This document shows, piece by piece, positions 21,010 to 30,277 of a DNA stretch of 37,500 nucleotides (the stretch's first letter is position 1; every line of letters begins with the position of its first letter). Source of the stretch: Prorocentrum cordatum. Lineage: Eukaryota > Sar > Dinophyceae > Prorocentrales > Prorocentraceae. Where the stretch lies: the NCBI GenBank assembly GCA_963575745.1, contig CAUYUJ010014265.1, positions 25,001-62,500 of the forward strand, given 5' to 3'. The position numbers were made by a program, and so were the translations under genes. The notes under the pieces were generated by a model, which worked only from the letters and a program-made list of their open reading frames with translations, made no database searches and had not been told where the DNA came from.

Positions 21010-21097
21010 CTCGGGGGCGGAAAAGAGGGGGGTGATGACTAGGGGGGGGTGGAGATCATGGCGGGGGCCATGATATTTCCCCAGATTTCATGGCGCC
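21010..21097 (+). repeat. Dispersed hairpin repeat, copy 2
   Basis: Second copy of the 17072-17158 repeat in the same orientation. The core ATCATGGC-GGGG-GCCATGAT pairs perfectly. Shared invariant blocks are GACTAGGGGGG, ATCATGGC, ATGATAT and CCCCAGATTTCATGGCGCC. Confidence 0.78.
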
Positions 21098-21408
21098 TCC
21101 TCTTATTTCATTACGTCCCTGGCCCCCCCGCTGGGCCGCGCACATGCCGCCGGTCATGACTTGCACCCCCCCCTCTTGGACGCCCCCCTCTTGGCCGCTC
21201 CCGAGCAAGAAGCTCTTCGTGGCGATCGTTCTCTCGTTGATTCGTTGTCCTGGCCGTCGGCGCGGGCCCCCCTCTTTCCCCCCCCCCCAGTGGGGCAGAC
21301 CCTGCCTGCTTTTGGCGCCCGCTTTCAAGCAGGTGGGGTCTCCCCCACAGCACGCGCCGCTGCAGACAGTCGCACTAGGCATCCGCCCCTTGTCGGAACG
21401 CGGAATGA
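21098..21408. other. No recognisable gene
   Basis: GC/CT-rich spacer between the hairpin repeat and the direct repeat flanking MITE copy B. Confidence 0.45.
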
Positions 21409-21633
21409 GAGAACGTTCGCATGGTCGTGCGGACTTCAGGAGGGGAAGACACACACAGAGACAATGGATCGTCGATTCCCAGGAGAATCTGGGAACATAT
21501 GGGAAGTGTGGGCGGGAAGATGAAAACCCAGGAAAACTATATGAGAAACTAGGGGGAACCCTGTTTTTTTTTGGGTATTTGTTTGTGTGCCCCTGGGCCC
21601 TTTTATATAAGAGAACGTTCGCGTGGTCCTGCG
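21409..21633 (+). repeat. 23-bp direct repeats flanking MITE copy B
   Basis: GAGAACGTTCGCATGGTC-GTGCG at 21409-21431 and GAGAACGTTCGCGTGGTC-CTGCG at 21611-21633 differ at two positions and flank the repeat at 21435-21602. This is what a long target-site duplication looks like, which would point to retroposition rather than a cut-and-paste MITE. TTTTATATAAG (21600-21610) lies just before the right copy. Confidence 0.7.
21435..21602 (+). mobile_element. MITE-like dispersed repeat, copy B
   Basis: Collinear with copy A at 13145-13307 in the same orientation (TTCAGGAGGGGAAGACACAC at the start, TTTGTTTGTGTGCCCC near the end). About 168 bp and clearly diverged from A by substitutions and small indels. 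It is flanked by direct repeats, which A is not. Confidence 0.72.
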
Positions 21634-21802
21634 AGCTCTGGTTCGTCGTTCCGCACACGGTCCCCGACGACGGGGCCTAGGCTGCCCGTGGACGTGGCGT
21701 GGGCAGAGGCCGTCGCTATACCGAGCCGCGCCGGGCCCCGCGGAAGGCCATGGACGGGCCCCTGCATTCTGGTGGGCGTGCGCGGTGTTCTCGGGCAGCT
21801 CT

Positions 21803-21857
21803 CTCCTCCTCCTCCTCCTCCTCCTCCTCCTCCTCCTCCTCCTCCTCCTCCTCCTTT
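21803..21857. repeat. TCC microsatellite abutting the DinoSL relic
   Basis: Pure (TCC)n of about 18 units that ends only two or three bases before the spliced-leader relic. It may mark the insertion site of the retroelement. Confidence 0.95.
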
Positions 21858-21858
21858 C

Positions 21859-21880
21859 TCCGTTGCCATTTTGGCTCAAG
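21859..21880 (+). other. DinoSL (dinoflagellate spliced leader) relic in genomic DNA
   Basis: The 22 bases carry the core GCCATTTTGGCTCAAG and match the consensus DinoSL (22 nt, ending in CTCAAG) at all but one position (T for A at position 6). DinoSL is added to mRNA 5' ends by trans-splicing, so a genomic copy in front of a reading frame is the mark of a reverse-transcribed mature mRNA (known for recycled dinoflagellate cDNAs). It precedes ORF1 of the + LINE by 130 nt and probably marks the 5' end of that element. Confidence 0.88.
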
Positions 21881-22010
21881 TTGCAGGGCAATCCGCGATT
21901 TGAGTGGGCAGCTCTGTTCGGAGCCATCCCAGGTGTCGTGCCTGGGCGGACACTCTCCCAGATCCCGTCTCTGTCGCCCCCAGTTCCCAGACACTCTCCC
22001 AGTTCCCGCC

Positions 22011-22949
22011 ATGTCGTCGGTCGAGGAAGGCATCAAGCAGATCCTGCAGCAGCTCGGGGGTGTCAACCAGCGTCTGGCCACTGTCGAGTCCTCGATGTCC
22101 GCGCTCGACTCCCTCAGAGAGAGCATCACGTCGCACGACAGGAACATGGCCGCAGTCACGCAGGGGATCAACACGATTGAGTCTCGCATCGCCACTTCCT
22201 CGGACGCTGCCGCCGTCGCCGCTCTGCGCATCCACATGGAGCAACGCATGGTTGCGATCGAGTCCTCTCAGTCTTCACGTTCCAGTGGCAGTTCAGACGT
22301 CTCAGGCCCCCCTACCTCTCGACGCCGTACTGGTACGCCTCCGTCTATTGCAGGCAGCAGCACCAGCCGCTCACACGAGGATGAGTTCAACCCGCTCAAG
22401 GTCTGGGTCGGCGGCTTCACCAGACCCATGCTCAAGGCCTCGCTAGAGGAGCACGGCAACCTCCTCGTGCAGAGCTTGCCTACGCACATTAGGCAGGCAG
22501 GCATCGTCATCAAGGGTCACAATCTTGCAAAGAGCTATTCAATCCAGTTCGCCAGCAACGTCGACGCGTCCTCCTTCATCGACCACGCTCGTGCCCAAGA
22601 CATTTTGTGGAACGACTCCCACTCCAACTCGCAGGTCCAGCTTCGTTGCCGCCGCGATGCCCCGACCTCCGTTCGCCACAAGAACAAGTTCCTCGGTAAG
22701 ATCTGGCAGCTGGTCAATGCACACCTTCGGCAGACTGGTCAGTGGAACGACGCCACGCACAAGCTCGGAGTCAACGGGTTCAAGGGCATCCTCTTCTGCG
22801 CTGGCAACGACGTGGTCCACGAGCTCTTCTCCGTTGCTGAGCAGGACGTCGGCCAGTTCGAGATTTCTCCGCACCCCGTCGGCATCGCCGCCTTTCAGAT
22901 CTCGGCCGACCAGGCCAGCTCTATGATCACAGCTGCGCGCTCGTCTTGA
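22011..22949 (+). CDS. LINE A ORF1 protein: coiled coil plus RRM-like RNA-binding domain
   Basis: 312 aa from the ATG at 22011 to the TGA at 22947-22949, intact. Residues 1-70 are a heptad-like coiled coil (EEGIKQILQQLGGVNQRLAT, then VESSMSALDSLRES and later NTIESRI), suited to trimer formation as in other LINE ORF1 proteins. Residues about 85-125 are a Ser/Thr/Arg-rich linker. From about residue 128, LKVWVGGFTRPMLKASLEEH and later SYSIQFAS with ASSFIDHAR resemble the beta1, helix and beta3 of an RRM. A C-terminal domain follows (KFLGKIWQLVNAHLRQTG; FKGILFCAG). Expected role is binding the element's RNA and chaperoning reverse transcription. The open frame extends 104 codons upstream of the ATG, but across the microsatellite and the spliced leader, so I keep the ATG at 22011. 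Confidence 0.82.
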   Translation: MSSVEEGIKQILQQLGGVNQRLATVESSMSALDSLRESITSHDRNMAAVTQGINTIESRIATSSDAAAVAALRIHMEQRMVAIESSQSSRSSGSSDVSGPPTSRRRTGTPPSIAGSSTSRSHEDEFNPLKVWVGGFTRPMLKASLEEHGNLLVQSLPTHIRQAGIVIKGHNLAKSYSIQFASNVDASSFIDHARAQDILWNDSHSNSQVQLRCRRDAPTSVRHKNKFLGKIWQLVNAHLRQTGQWNDATHKLGVNGFKGILFCAGNDVVHELFSVAEQDVGQFEISPHPVGIAAFQISADQASSMITAARSS

Positions 22950-22994
22950 ACGAGTGCCTCGCCGACCAGGTTTGAACCAGCCTGCGTGGCTGGG

Positions 22995-25900
22995 ATGCGT
23001 GTTCCCTACCCTCCGTCGCCTTCCTCCACTAGGTGTCTGAGCTCATCGGCCGCCTCGTCCTCCTCTTCTGGGTCGTCTGGGTCTTCAACTGGTTCGACCT
23101 CTTCGAGTGGGTCCTGTTTACCATCTTCCTTTGGGCCTTCCTGCTTCTCTCCGTTTCCTGGGGTTTGGACTCATTCACCGTTTATCTGGGAGTCTCACTT
23201 GAGTATCGTTTCGTGGAATGCTCGATCGCTTTTTGGAGGCATCACCTCGACTCTGGGCATCGTCAAACGAAACATGTCTCGCCTTGTATCCGATGTCCAG
23301 AAGTTCCAGGTGGTTTGCATTCAGGAAGCTAGAGGCACCAAGTTCGACCTCCAGAGGCTGTGTTCTGAAGTCCATGACATTTGGGGTATTGGGTCTTTCT
23401 TCGACGACAGGTCCGCGGGAGGTGTTCTCATTTTTCTGCACCCCGATCTTCGAAGTCATTTCCAATGCTGTCGCTACTCTGTCCTTGTACAGGGCCGAAT
23501 TCAGTCTCTCACGCTGGGGGGCAGCCGTGGGGCGTTGCAGCTTCTCAACATTCATCTCGATCCCTGTCTCGCCCTTCGCGACCAGAAACATCATCTTATG
23601 CTTGTAAGACGTGCTCTACTCCCCCCTCTGTGGCTACGGGCTTCGTCTTAGGCGATTTTAACTTTCCTGCGGCGGGGGAGGGCAGCTTCCATGTCTCGGG
23701 CGCTGTGCATTACTCCAGTTCCGACGCCGCCGCTTTCTTCGAGCAGCGCTTCGCTGATCTTTGCGAGGTCGAGCAACCCGCGTTCACGCGCCGGGTGATT
23801 CAGGAGGAGGAAGGAGTTCAAGTCGTGCAAAGCTGCAGTCGTATCGATCGTATTTACACTAACATGTTCAGCGCTACCATTCTTGAATACCACCCCAAGG
23901 CCCCCACCCTGGAGCCCATCTCGAAGGTTGGCAAACTCTCGGGCCATGCCCCCGTATGTCTTGCGCTCAGCCCTGGGTCCAGCTGTGGTTTTCGTGTTCC
24001 AAGGTGGGCCACCAAACGTTCGCAGTTTCCTGTCGCTGTCAGTGATTTACTTTCTTTGGCGGGGCCGCTCTCGGACGATCCGTTCGAAAAAGCACTCGCG
24101 GACCAAGGGCATCCTTTTACAGGCGTGTAAGGATGTTACCAACTTCAGCGCTGAGCAGGCCAACAAGTCGTTGGCGGAGAAAATTGCATGGTCTCTTTCA
24201 GCGCTTCGAGGCACTCTGCGAGGTCAGCTCTGGCTGGTGCGCAAGGCTGTCCTGGCCTACCCCGTGCTGAGCCGCTTCCTCGACCCAGAGCCTGCCATGT
24301 GGATTGACGTTCGGAGCTTCCATTCCCACTTGAACGAAATGAAGCACGAGCTCATCTCTCAGCAAATCAATGAAGTCGAGCAGCAAGCTATTTCAGATAC
24401 CCGCAAGCGTGACGTCAAAATCAAGCTGTACAAATACCAAACAGCGTGGGGAAGGAAGCATCGGCTTATTTCTCTATCTGGCGTCTCGGATCCGACTGGC
24501 AAGGCCATCGCAGATCCAGAGTGCGTCGCCGCCGAGCTCGCAGCTTACTGGGGCCGAGTGCATTCGTGTGTCGACTGCTCGGAAGAGGACCGACAACTGC
24601 TTAGTGAATTCATTCAACCTTGCCCGCCTGAAATCATCTGGAAGCTTGAACCCCAGGAGTTTGCCTGCCTCCTTTCCAAGGTTTCGGACTCTGCCCCTGG
24701 TCCCGACGGCCTTCCGTGCAGTTGTTATTCCAAGGGAGGGCCTGCAGTTGTCGACACTCTTGATGGACTTTATTCCGAGATGCTCGCGAATGGAAGCGCC
24801 CCTGTCGGTTTTAACCATGGCATGGCCGTCTTCCTCGCCAAGGGCAGCGACCCAGAGGATACCCCCCCAGCACATCATTCGTAAGCCCGAGGTCACTCGC
24901 CCCATTACTCTTGGGAATTCTGATAACAAGTTGATTTCCGTCGCCCTCAACAGGTCCTTCTCGAGGGTCGCTGCCCAAACTGTGCTTGGCAATCAGCGAG
25001 GTTTTATCGCTGGCCGTTTCATGAACGAGAATATTATCAACCTTGAGAGTAGGGCGGTGTCTTGGTTTGCCCAGTACGACCATCAAAACGCGGGGACCAT
25101 GTACTACGATGTCCGGGCTGCTTTTCCAAGTTTATTGCACAGTTTCATCTTCTGGGTTCTTCGGGCCATGGGTATTCCTTCCTTCGTCATCAATGTCGTG
25201 CACGCGTTGTACAATGACGTTTAAATCCACATCAACTTCAATGGGATCCGCAAGGCCTCCTTCGTAGCCCCCCGTGGGATCAAGCAAGGATGCCCTCTCT
25301 CAGGTGCCATCTTCTGCCTCGCCCTTGACCCGCTCATCCGTTTCATGCTAACCCGTATTCCCGGGCGTCTCTCGTGCTTAGCAGCTTTCGCGGACGACAT
25401 CGGCGTTGCCGCTGCTGATGTCTTCTCCGCCTTCCGCGATCTCTTACCTGCGTGGAAGATTGCTGGTGCAGCTGCAGGTCTTCACATCCACCTTAAGAAG
25501 TCGGTCATTGTTCCGCTTGGTGACCTCTCGCAGGAACAGTGCTGTGAGAGAATGGTCGCCTCTGGTGTGAGGACAGCCGGGGGCCTCGCCTTCCAGCGCG
25601 CGGGCAAGTATCTTGGAGTGTATCTTCGGGAAGATGGTCGAAACGCTAGTTGGAGTCCTCCGGCTATGAAATGTATCTCGCGGGCTCATGAAATCAAACA
25701 TGTCGGGGCTGGGTTATGTGAATCCCTTCTCATGGTGAACATCTTGGCTTTCTCGGTCCTGATGCATATTGCCCAGTTCACCCCCCCCGCGCAGCAGGCC
25801 CTTCAGGCTGTTCGTAAAGCGCAACAGTGTGTGACCAACGCCCCGAACAATGGCCTCCCCCAGAGCCTCTTGCAGCAGCTCCGTGAATGGGGTTTCCCGA

Positions 25901-26715
25901 CTCAGGCTCGTTCTTTAGAGGCGGCAAGTCGCGCAGCCATGTACAGAGCTGCGATCATGTCGCCCGCATTCGACAACGCCAGGGCCCTCTTCGAAGATGA
26001 GAGCGATGCTGACAACATGCTCGTGGTATTGAAATGGTCTAAGGTGTGGAGGTCGTCAGTCGTGTGCGCCATGATTACCAACTCTCGTAAGCTCACGTCC
26101 ATCCCGTCCGTCCCGCCCTTCGGCACTCCCAAGATTCAAGCCGTGACTGAGTCCGCCCTCCTCGCTCTGTCTCCGATTTCGTTGCGGTCGATTCTTGAGG
26201 TAAGGCTTAAGAAGTTCGGCTCGCCTCCGTCCCCTGCCCAGCTTGATCTTATGTGTATTGCTCTTCAGCGTCTATGCAAGCATGCCCCTGCCTGTGTTGT
26301 AGCGAATGTTATACGCGCGTTTTGCAACTCCTGGTGCACCTCGCGTCGGTTCCGTGGTGTTACTCTTAATTGTAGATTATGTGACATGGCCTCTGCCGAC
26401 TGCATGCTTCGCATTCTTGTTTGTCCTTGCTTCTCTCCCGTGTGTCGTCTTCTCCCCTCGCTTCCGTCCTCTTTTGCTTCCGCCTCTGCCTCCGTTCGCG
26501 CCTCTCTCTTTCTGCTTCTTCCCCTTGGTCTTTCGCAACTCATCAGTGTCGCCTTGTATATTGATTCGTGCTACGCGTGCTACCATGAAGCTAAACGGTG
26601 GCCCCGTGTTTCAGAGCCCCGCGAGAGAGAGCGTTTGGGTAAGCTGGCCAAAGCCCGCCTCATCCAGCTCCGCAGGCGGGCCCCGCCTGCCACTGTTGCT
26701 GCCTTGAGGAGGTGA
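22995..26715 (+). pseudogene. LINE A ORF2: EEP endonuclease, reverse transcriptase, zinc motif (broken)
   Basis: Begins 46 nt after ORF1 at ATG 22995 with a Ser-rich leader. The EEP domain starts near 23190 (LSIVSWNARSLFG; VVCIQEARG) and continues with VLGDFNF, SRIDRIYTN and SGHAPV, so all catalytic residues are present. The RT shows APGPDGLPCSCY, RGFIAGRFMNENI, MYYDVRAAF (25099-25125), GIKQGCPLSGAI and FADD (25387-25398), again complete. Near the end, NCRLCDMASADC with LVCPC resembles the zinc knuckle of LINE ORF2 tails. Breaks: frameshifts at a C6 run (23621-23626), at 24087-24110 and at a C7 run (24862-24868), and an in-frame TAA at 25222-25224. The nick-and-copy function (target-primed reverse transcription) is lost in this copy unless the homopolymer shifts are sequencing errors. 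Confidence 0.88.
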
Positions 26716-26780
26716 CGTGTCGTCCGCCGTCGTCGGTCGCCCTCTGGGGCCGTGCACTCCTCCTCTTCCTTTCAGCGAAC

Positions 26781-27051
26781 CCTTTCAGTGAGGGCTCTGT
26801 GCCGCGGCGGCGGCCGCCGCGGCGTAGCCCGTCAGTCCGACGGCCTCAGGTGGGCCCCGAACTCGTCCTCCTCGAACTTCTTTGCGACGGACGCCCCTCC
26901 TTTGCTCGCGAGGTGAGGGGCGCCCGACCTTCTCTAGCCGCTGTGCAGCTCGGCTGAGCTGGCGGCCCCCGTATGTCACACGGGGGGCGGGCCGTTCCCT
27001 CCCTCGGCCCGAGGGCTGGGGGCGGCCTCGCCGCGGCGCACGGTGCGCCGC
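26781..27051 (+). repeat. Cluster of strong hairpins in the LINE A 3' region
   Basis: Six stem-loops within 270 nt after the ORF2 stop: CCCT-TTCAGTG-AGGG (26781); GCCGCGGCGGC-G-GCCGCCGCGGC (26801-26823, 11-bp stem); CAGCTC-GGCT-GAGCTG (26946-26961); GCCCCCGT-loop-ACGGGGGGC (about 26964-26988); CCCTCG-GCC-CGAGGG (27001-27015); GCGGCGCAC-G-GTGCGCCGC (27033-27051, 9-bp stem). Many LINE reverse transcriptases recognise 3' stem-loops of their own RNA, so these are candidate RT-recognition elements. That role is inference. Confidence 0.7.
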
Positions 27052-27105
27052 CTCCTTCACTTTGAGTGAGTTCCTTTGAGACGTCGTGCATGCTGAGCAC
27101 CGCTT

Positions 27106-27490
27106 CTGAGAACCCTGCTCCTGTCCTCCTTGTGGGCGGCCCCCTTGCATTCACGATCCTCAGAGCTGTTGAAGACCCTGCTCCTGTCCTCCTTTCAGCT
27201 GAGGTTGTGGTAGGCTCATCACGCCTCGCTGCTGAGGACCCTGCTCCTGTCCTCCTTTCAGCGGGCTGGTCAAGTCGAGGTGGTTGTTGTTGTTGATGAG
27301 GTGGAGGTTCTGGGGTTGCTTGTCTCTGTACTGCCTCGCAGCTGAGGACCCTGCTCCTGTCCTCCTTTCTGCGGGCGTGCCTGCTGGAGATTGGTTCTGG
27401 GGACCCTGCTCCTGTCCTCTTTTTCGGTGTCTCCATGGCGTGCTCGTCGAGCCTCGCTGTTGAGGACCCTGCTCCTGTCCTCCTTTCAGT
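27106..27490. repeat. Six interspersed copies of a ~26-bp hairpin repeat
   Basis: The unit GAGGACCCTGCTCCTGTCCT plus CCTTTCAG occurs near 27106, 27170, 27233, 27342, 27399 and 27461, separated by 30-80 bp of unlike sequence. Each unit folds as GAGGAC-(9-nt loop CCTGCTCCT)-GTCCTC; the loop is invariant in all six, and most variation lies in the 5' arm and the tail. On the minus strand the unit encodes a recurrent RTGAGS motif, but in shifting frames. It lies between the tails of the two LINEs. Confidence 0.85.
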
Positions 27491-27686
27491 GGGCTGGTGG
27501 TATCGAGGTGGTGATGGTAGTTGGGTGGGTGGTGGTTGCGGGGTTGGTGATCGGTCGGTGGCGATTTCCATAGGTTGTGGATGGTCGTCTTGAGTGTCTA
27601 TGGTAAGGTCGTGGGGAGAGCGTATTGTTGCTGGGGTTGTGGTATGGGTTATGGGCGCACATGCGAGGCCCCCATGCACCGACTTC

Positions 27687-27712
27687 AAGTGGGGTTCGTG
27701 GCGGCCCCACTT
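27687..27712. repeat. 8-bp perfect stem-loop
   Basis: AAGTGGGG at 27687-27694 pairs with CCCCACTT at 27705-27712 around a 10-nt loop. It is another isolated hairpin in the inter-LINE region. Confidence 0.6.
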
Positions 27713-28009
27713 CGTCCCGCTATGGCTAGGGGTCACGGTGCCCTCGATGGGGGCGAACCCCAGGCCTGGTGCTTGCTGCTGTCGTCGGTGGGGGATGTCT
27801 CTGCTGCCTTCAGCTTCGCCGCGTCGGCGATCGGGTAAGCTCCTCCTTCGCCATGGGGATGGTGGGGGTGGCGAGCTAGGGCGGACCGCGGGGGCGCGGG
27901 TAGTGGCCGTCCTACCCCCCCCTGCCCCTCACCATCCCCCCTGGTAGGCGCGGGCAGTACTCGTCCTGCCCCCCACCCTTCGAGCCCGTCTCGAAGTTTG
28001 ATCCTTGCC
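27713..28009. other. Inter-LINE region, no gene seen
   Basis: Probably 3' untranslated sequence of the minus-strand element. No open frame with family resemblance. Confidence 0.45.
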
Positions 28010-28173
28010 TCACCGGGGCAGCGTTGACTTGTGGCGTGGTTTGGTAGGTCGTACCTTGGGTCGTGGGGTGTATCTGGTCGGTGGTGCTTGGCAAGAGTGG
28101 AGTGGGTGCGTGATGCGGCTCGCAAAGGCCGCTGACCTCTTGCAAGAGCTGCCGCTGCCATCAGCAATGCTAC

Positions 28174-28330
28174 AAAACGTGGCGACTTGTTCCTGGGGTG
28201 TTCCCTCGCATTCGGGGCTTCCCCAGGACTTGCGTCCTAACGCCTCTTGCAAAACTTGGCGACGCTGTCTGAGGTGTTCACACGCACTCGGGGCTTCCTC
28301 AGGACTTGCGTCCTGACGCCTCTGAACTTG
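28174..28330. repeat. Two ~76-bp tandem units, each with a GNRA-type hairpin
   Basis: Units start AAAACGTGGCGACTTG (28174) and AAAACTTGGCGACGCTG (28251), with the beginning of a third after about 28324. Each holds a perfect AGGAC-TTGC-GTCCT stem-loop (28225-28238 and 28301-28314). Read on the minus strand, which is the retroelement's sense strand, the loop is GCAA, a GNRA tetraloop. The stem is the same GGAC/GTCC pairing as in the 27.1-27.5 kb repeats. Confidence 0.8.
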
Positions 28331-28573
28331 TCGTCGGTGACACTCTTCGTGGCGTTCGTCTTCGGCATGAGGCGGCACTTCGTCCTTTCGTTCTATGTAG
28401 TAGGCGTGGTCGGTGTTCATGTTCTGGCTGGTGGGAGCAGCGGTTGCGGTTCTGAGGCCCCATCTAGCCACAGTGTTGCCGTCGAGCAGGTCTGCAATGG
28501 TGAAGTCGATCTCCTCTTCGTTTGCCGTGTGCATTATGTTGCGGAGGTCGTCGCGGATGCCGTCGTCGAGGAT

Positions 28574-28576
28574 CTA
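28574..28576 (-). other. In-frame TAG 5 in element B (C-terminal region)
   Basis: Amber codon between TNHYDLGTI and ILDDGIRDDLRNIMHTANEE. The frame continues unbroken to the TGA at 28010-28012. Confidence 0.85.
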
Positions 28577-30274
28577 TATGGTGCCGAGGTCGTAGTGGTT
28601 CGTCGGGGTCTCGTAGACGGTCGTCAGGTTGGCGATGTACCCATATTCTGGGGTCTGTCTGATGATCGACTCGGCGGAGATGGCTGCTACGAGTGGTACT
28701 TTGGTAGTGGTCGCCATGCAGATCATACGCAAGACCTCTCGTGTGACGTTGTTGGCGGCGAATAGATCGTCGGCGATGGTTTCGGAGACTTGAGGCGTTC
28801 CCCAGGCTGCCTAGAACGTCGGTTGCATCGTGTAGGTACCATGTGCGTCGTAGGAGCTCTACGTAGATGGCCGCTACCTCGCCATGTGGGATCCTGCGTT
28901 GTGCTCGCCGAAGTACTGTCGGAAGTTCTGAGGTATGGCCATCGCTGGGGATGGCGATCTGCGTGTAGTCCAGTCCGCTGATGCTCGTGATCCCGTTGCT
29001 GGCCATGATCTGTTGGAGGCCGGCGGCCTGTCGAGGGCGGTCGGTGATGAAGACGATTTCTTGGCGCTCGGCTGGTTCTGCGGGCGAGCTCGCGGGTGGT
29101 CTGCTTGGTGATGGCTCGAGTCTGGCGAATGCTTTGGGTGGGACTGGCGACGTCTCGAGGAGAGGCAGCGGCGTGACGTCGCACGGGTAGGCTGGCTTGT
29201 CGCTGAAGGTTGGGTGTCGTCCTTGCTTCTTGTTGGCATTTGTGGCCTCGGCGATGGCGGCGAGGTTATCTGCTATTTGCTGCTCCGTCAGAGGCTCCAT
29301 CGTCTGAGTGTGCCAGGCATGCCAGGATTTGCGGCAGCGGTGAGCCATCGATAAGTGCTTGATGAGCCTCGGAAGAGAGTGGTGCTCGGTCTGGCAGCAT
29401 CGGCACGCGGTACCTGTCGCCCAGAAGCGCGGGTCTTCATGGTCTGGATGGTCCCTGCCCATCTGGATTAGCATACCCTGCCTGGAGGCGACTCGGCCGC
29501 AGGCGTAGCAGACGTACTTCTGGTTGCTCGTGTCGTCGCAGAGGTCCAGCACTTCAGTTGTGTGTTCTGCCGAGGTCATCAAGATGTCCTTCTGGAGCTT
29601 GGCGCCTTGAGCTTGGTCGCGAGTGTGGAGAGTGTATGCCTTCGAAGCTGCCTTGACCGCGTTGGTGAATAGCTTCGGCTTCTGTCGGGCCCAGCTGATG
29701 ATTTGCTTCGGCTTCTGTCGGGCGGTCGTGCTGGGTTTGGCTGGGCCACCTCTGTTTTGGTAAGTACGTGCGTAGGAAGTCGAAGTCTTTCTTGAGCTGG
29801 CGGCTCCATGTGCCCTTTCGTTGGCGCTGGCCGTCAAGTAGCTGAAGTAGGACTGCTGGAGCATTACTCAGGAGTCTGGGCAGGTATCGTAGTCTCGCGA
29901 TCGACTGGTGGGTGATGAAGTCGGGTACTCCTGTCTTGGCGATCGCCTCGGCCTCGGAGATGTGCTGGTCGGGTGAGTTGGTCTTGGGCAGTGAAGCTGC
30001 GACTCGGTATGGGCCCATGTACTTGGCGGGAATGTGCTTCAGGTCCTTCTGGGTCACGTCGTTCCAGACATGGTGGTTGTAGGTAAGCGAGGATGTCGAA
30101 AAAAGAGTGGACGTGCTTGACCTTGGCTTTCTTCGAGAGCTCCTTGCGGCCGAGGACCTGCTTCTCTAGAGGCCGAGCTGCACCAAGTGCACGGTTGACC
30201 CTTCGGCAGATCTCTGGTCCCATGGCCCCGCCCGCCGAGATGATGGCACCGAGGGCCTTCTGTTGCATTGCCAG

Positions 30275-30277
30275 CTA
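30275..30277 (-). other. In-frame TAG 4 in element B (after RT DD box)
   Basis: Amber codon between EGGLAIKV and LAMQQKALGAIISAGG. The same frame runs on both sides. Confidence 0.85.

Larger units (their letters stand above)
21859..27051 (+). mobile_element. Non-LTR retrotransposon (LINE) A, DinoSL at its 5' end
   Basis: Spliced-leader relic, 130-nt leader, ORF1 (22011-22949), 46-nt gap, ORF2 (22995-26715) and a 3' region rich in hairpins. Two ORFs with a coiled-coil/RRM-like first protein and an EEP-RT-zinc second protein are the plan of L1-like LINEs. No poly(A) tail or target-site duplication was found, so the 3' end (here set at the last strong hairpin) is uncertain. Confidence 0.8.

Noticed and set aside
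24370-25224. Separate 284-codon + gene ending at 25224
   Set aside because: It is the RT segment of LINE A ORF2. The TAA at 25222 is an internal break, and the same frame continues with RT motif B and FADD.
26846-27736. 296-codon minus-strand frame with repeated RTGAGS
   Set aside because: The motif comes from the hairpin repeat read in that frame, and some copies shift to other frames (EDRSRVLS). No sign of selection on protein.
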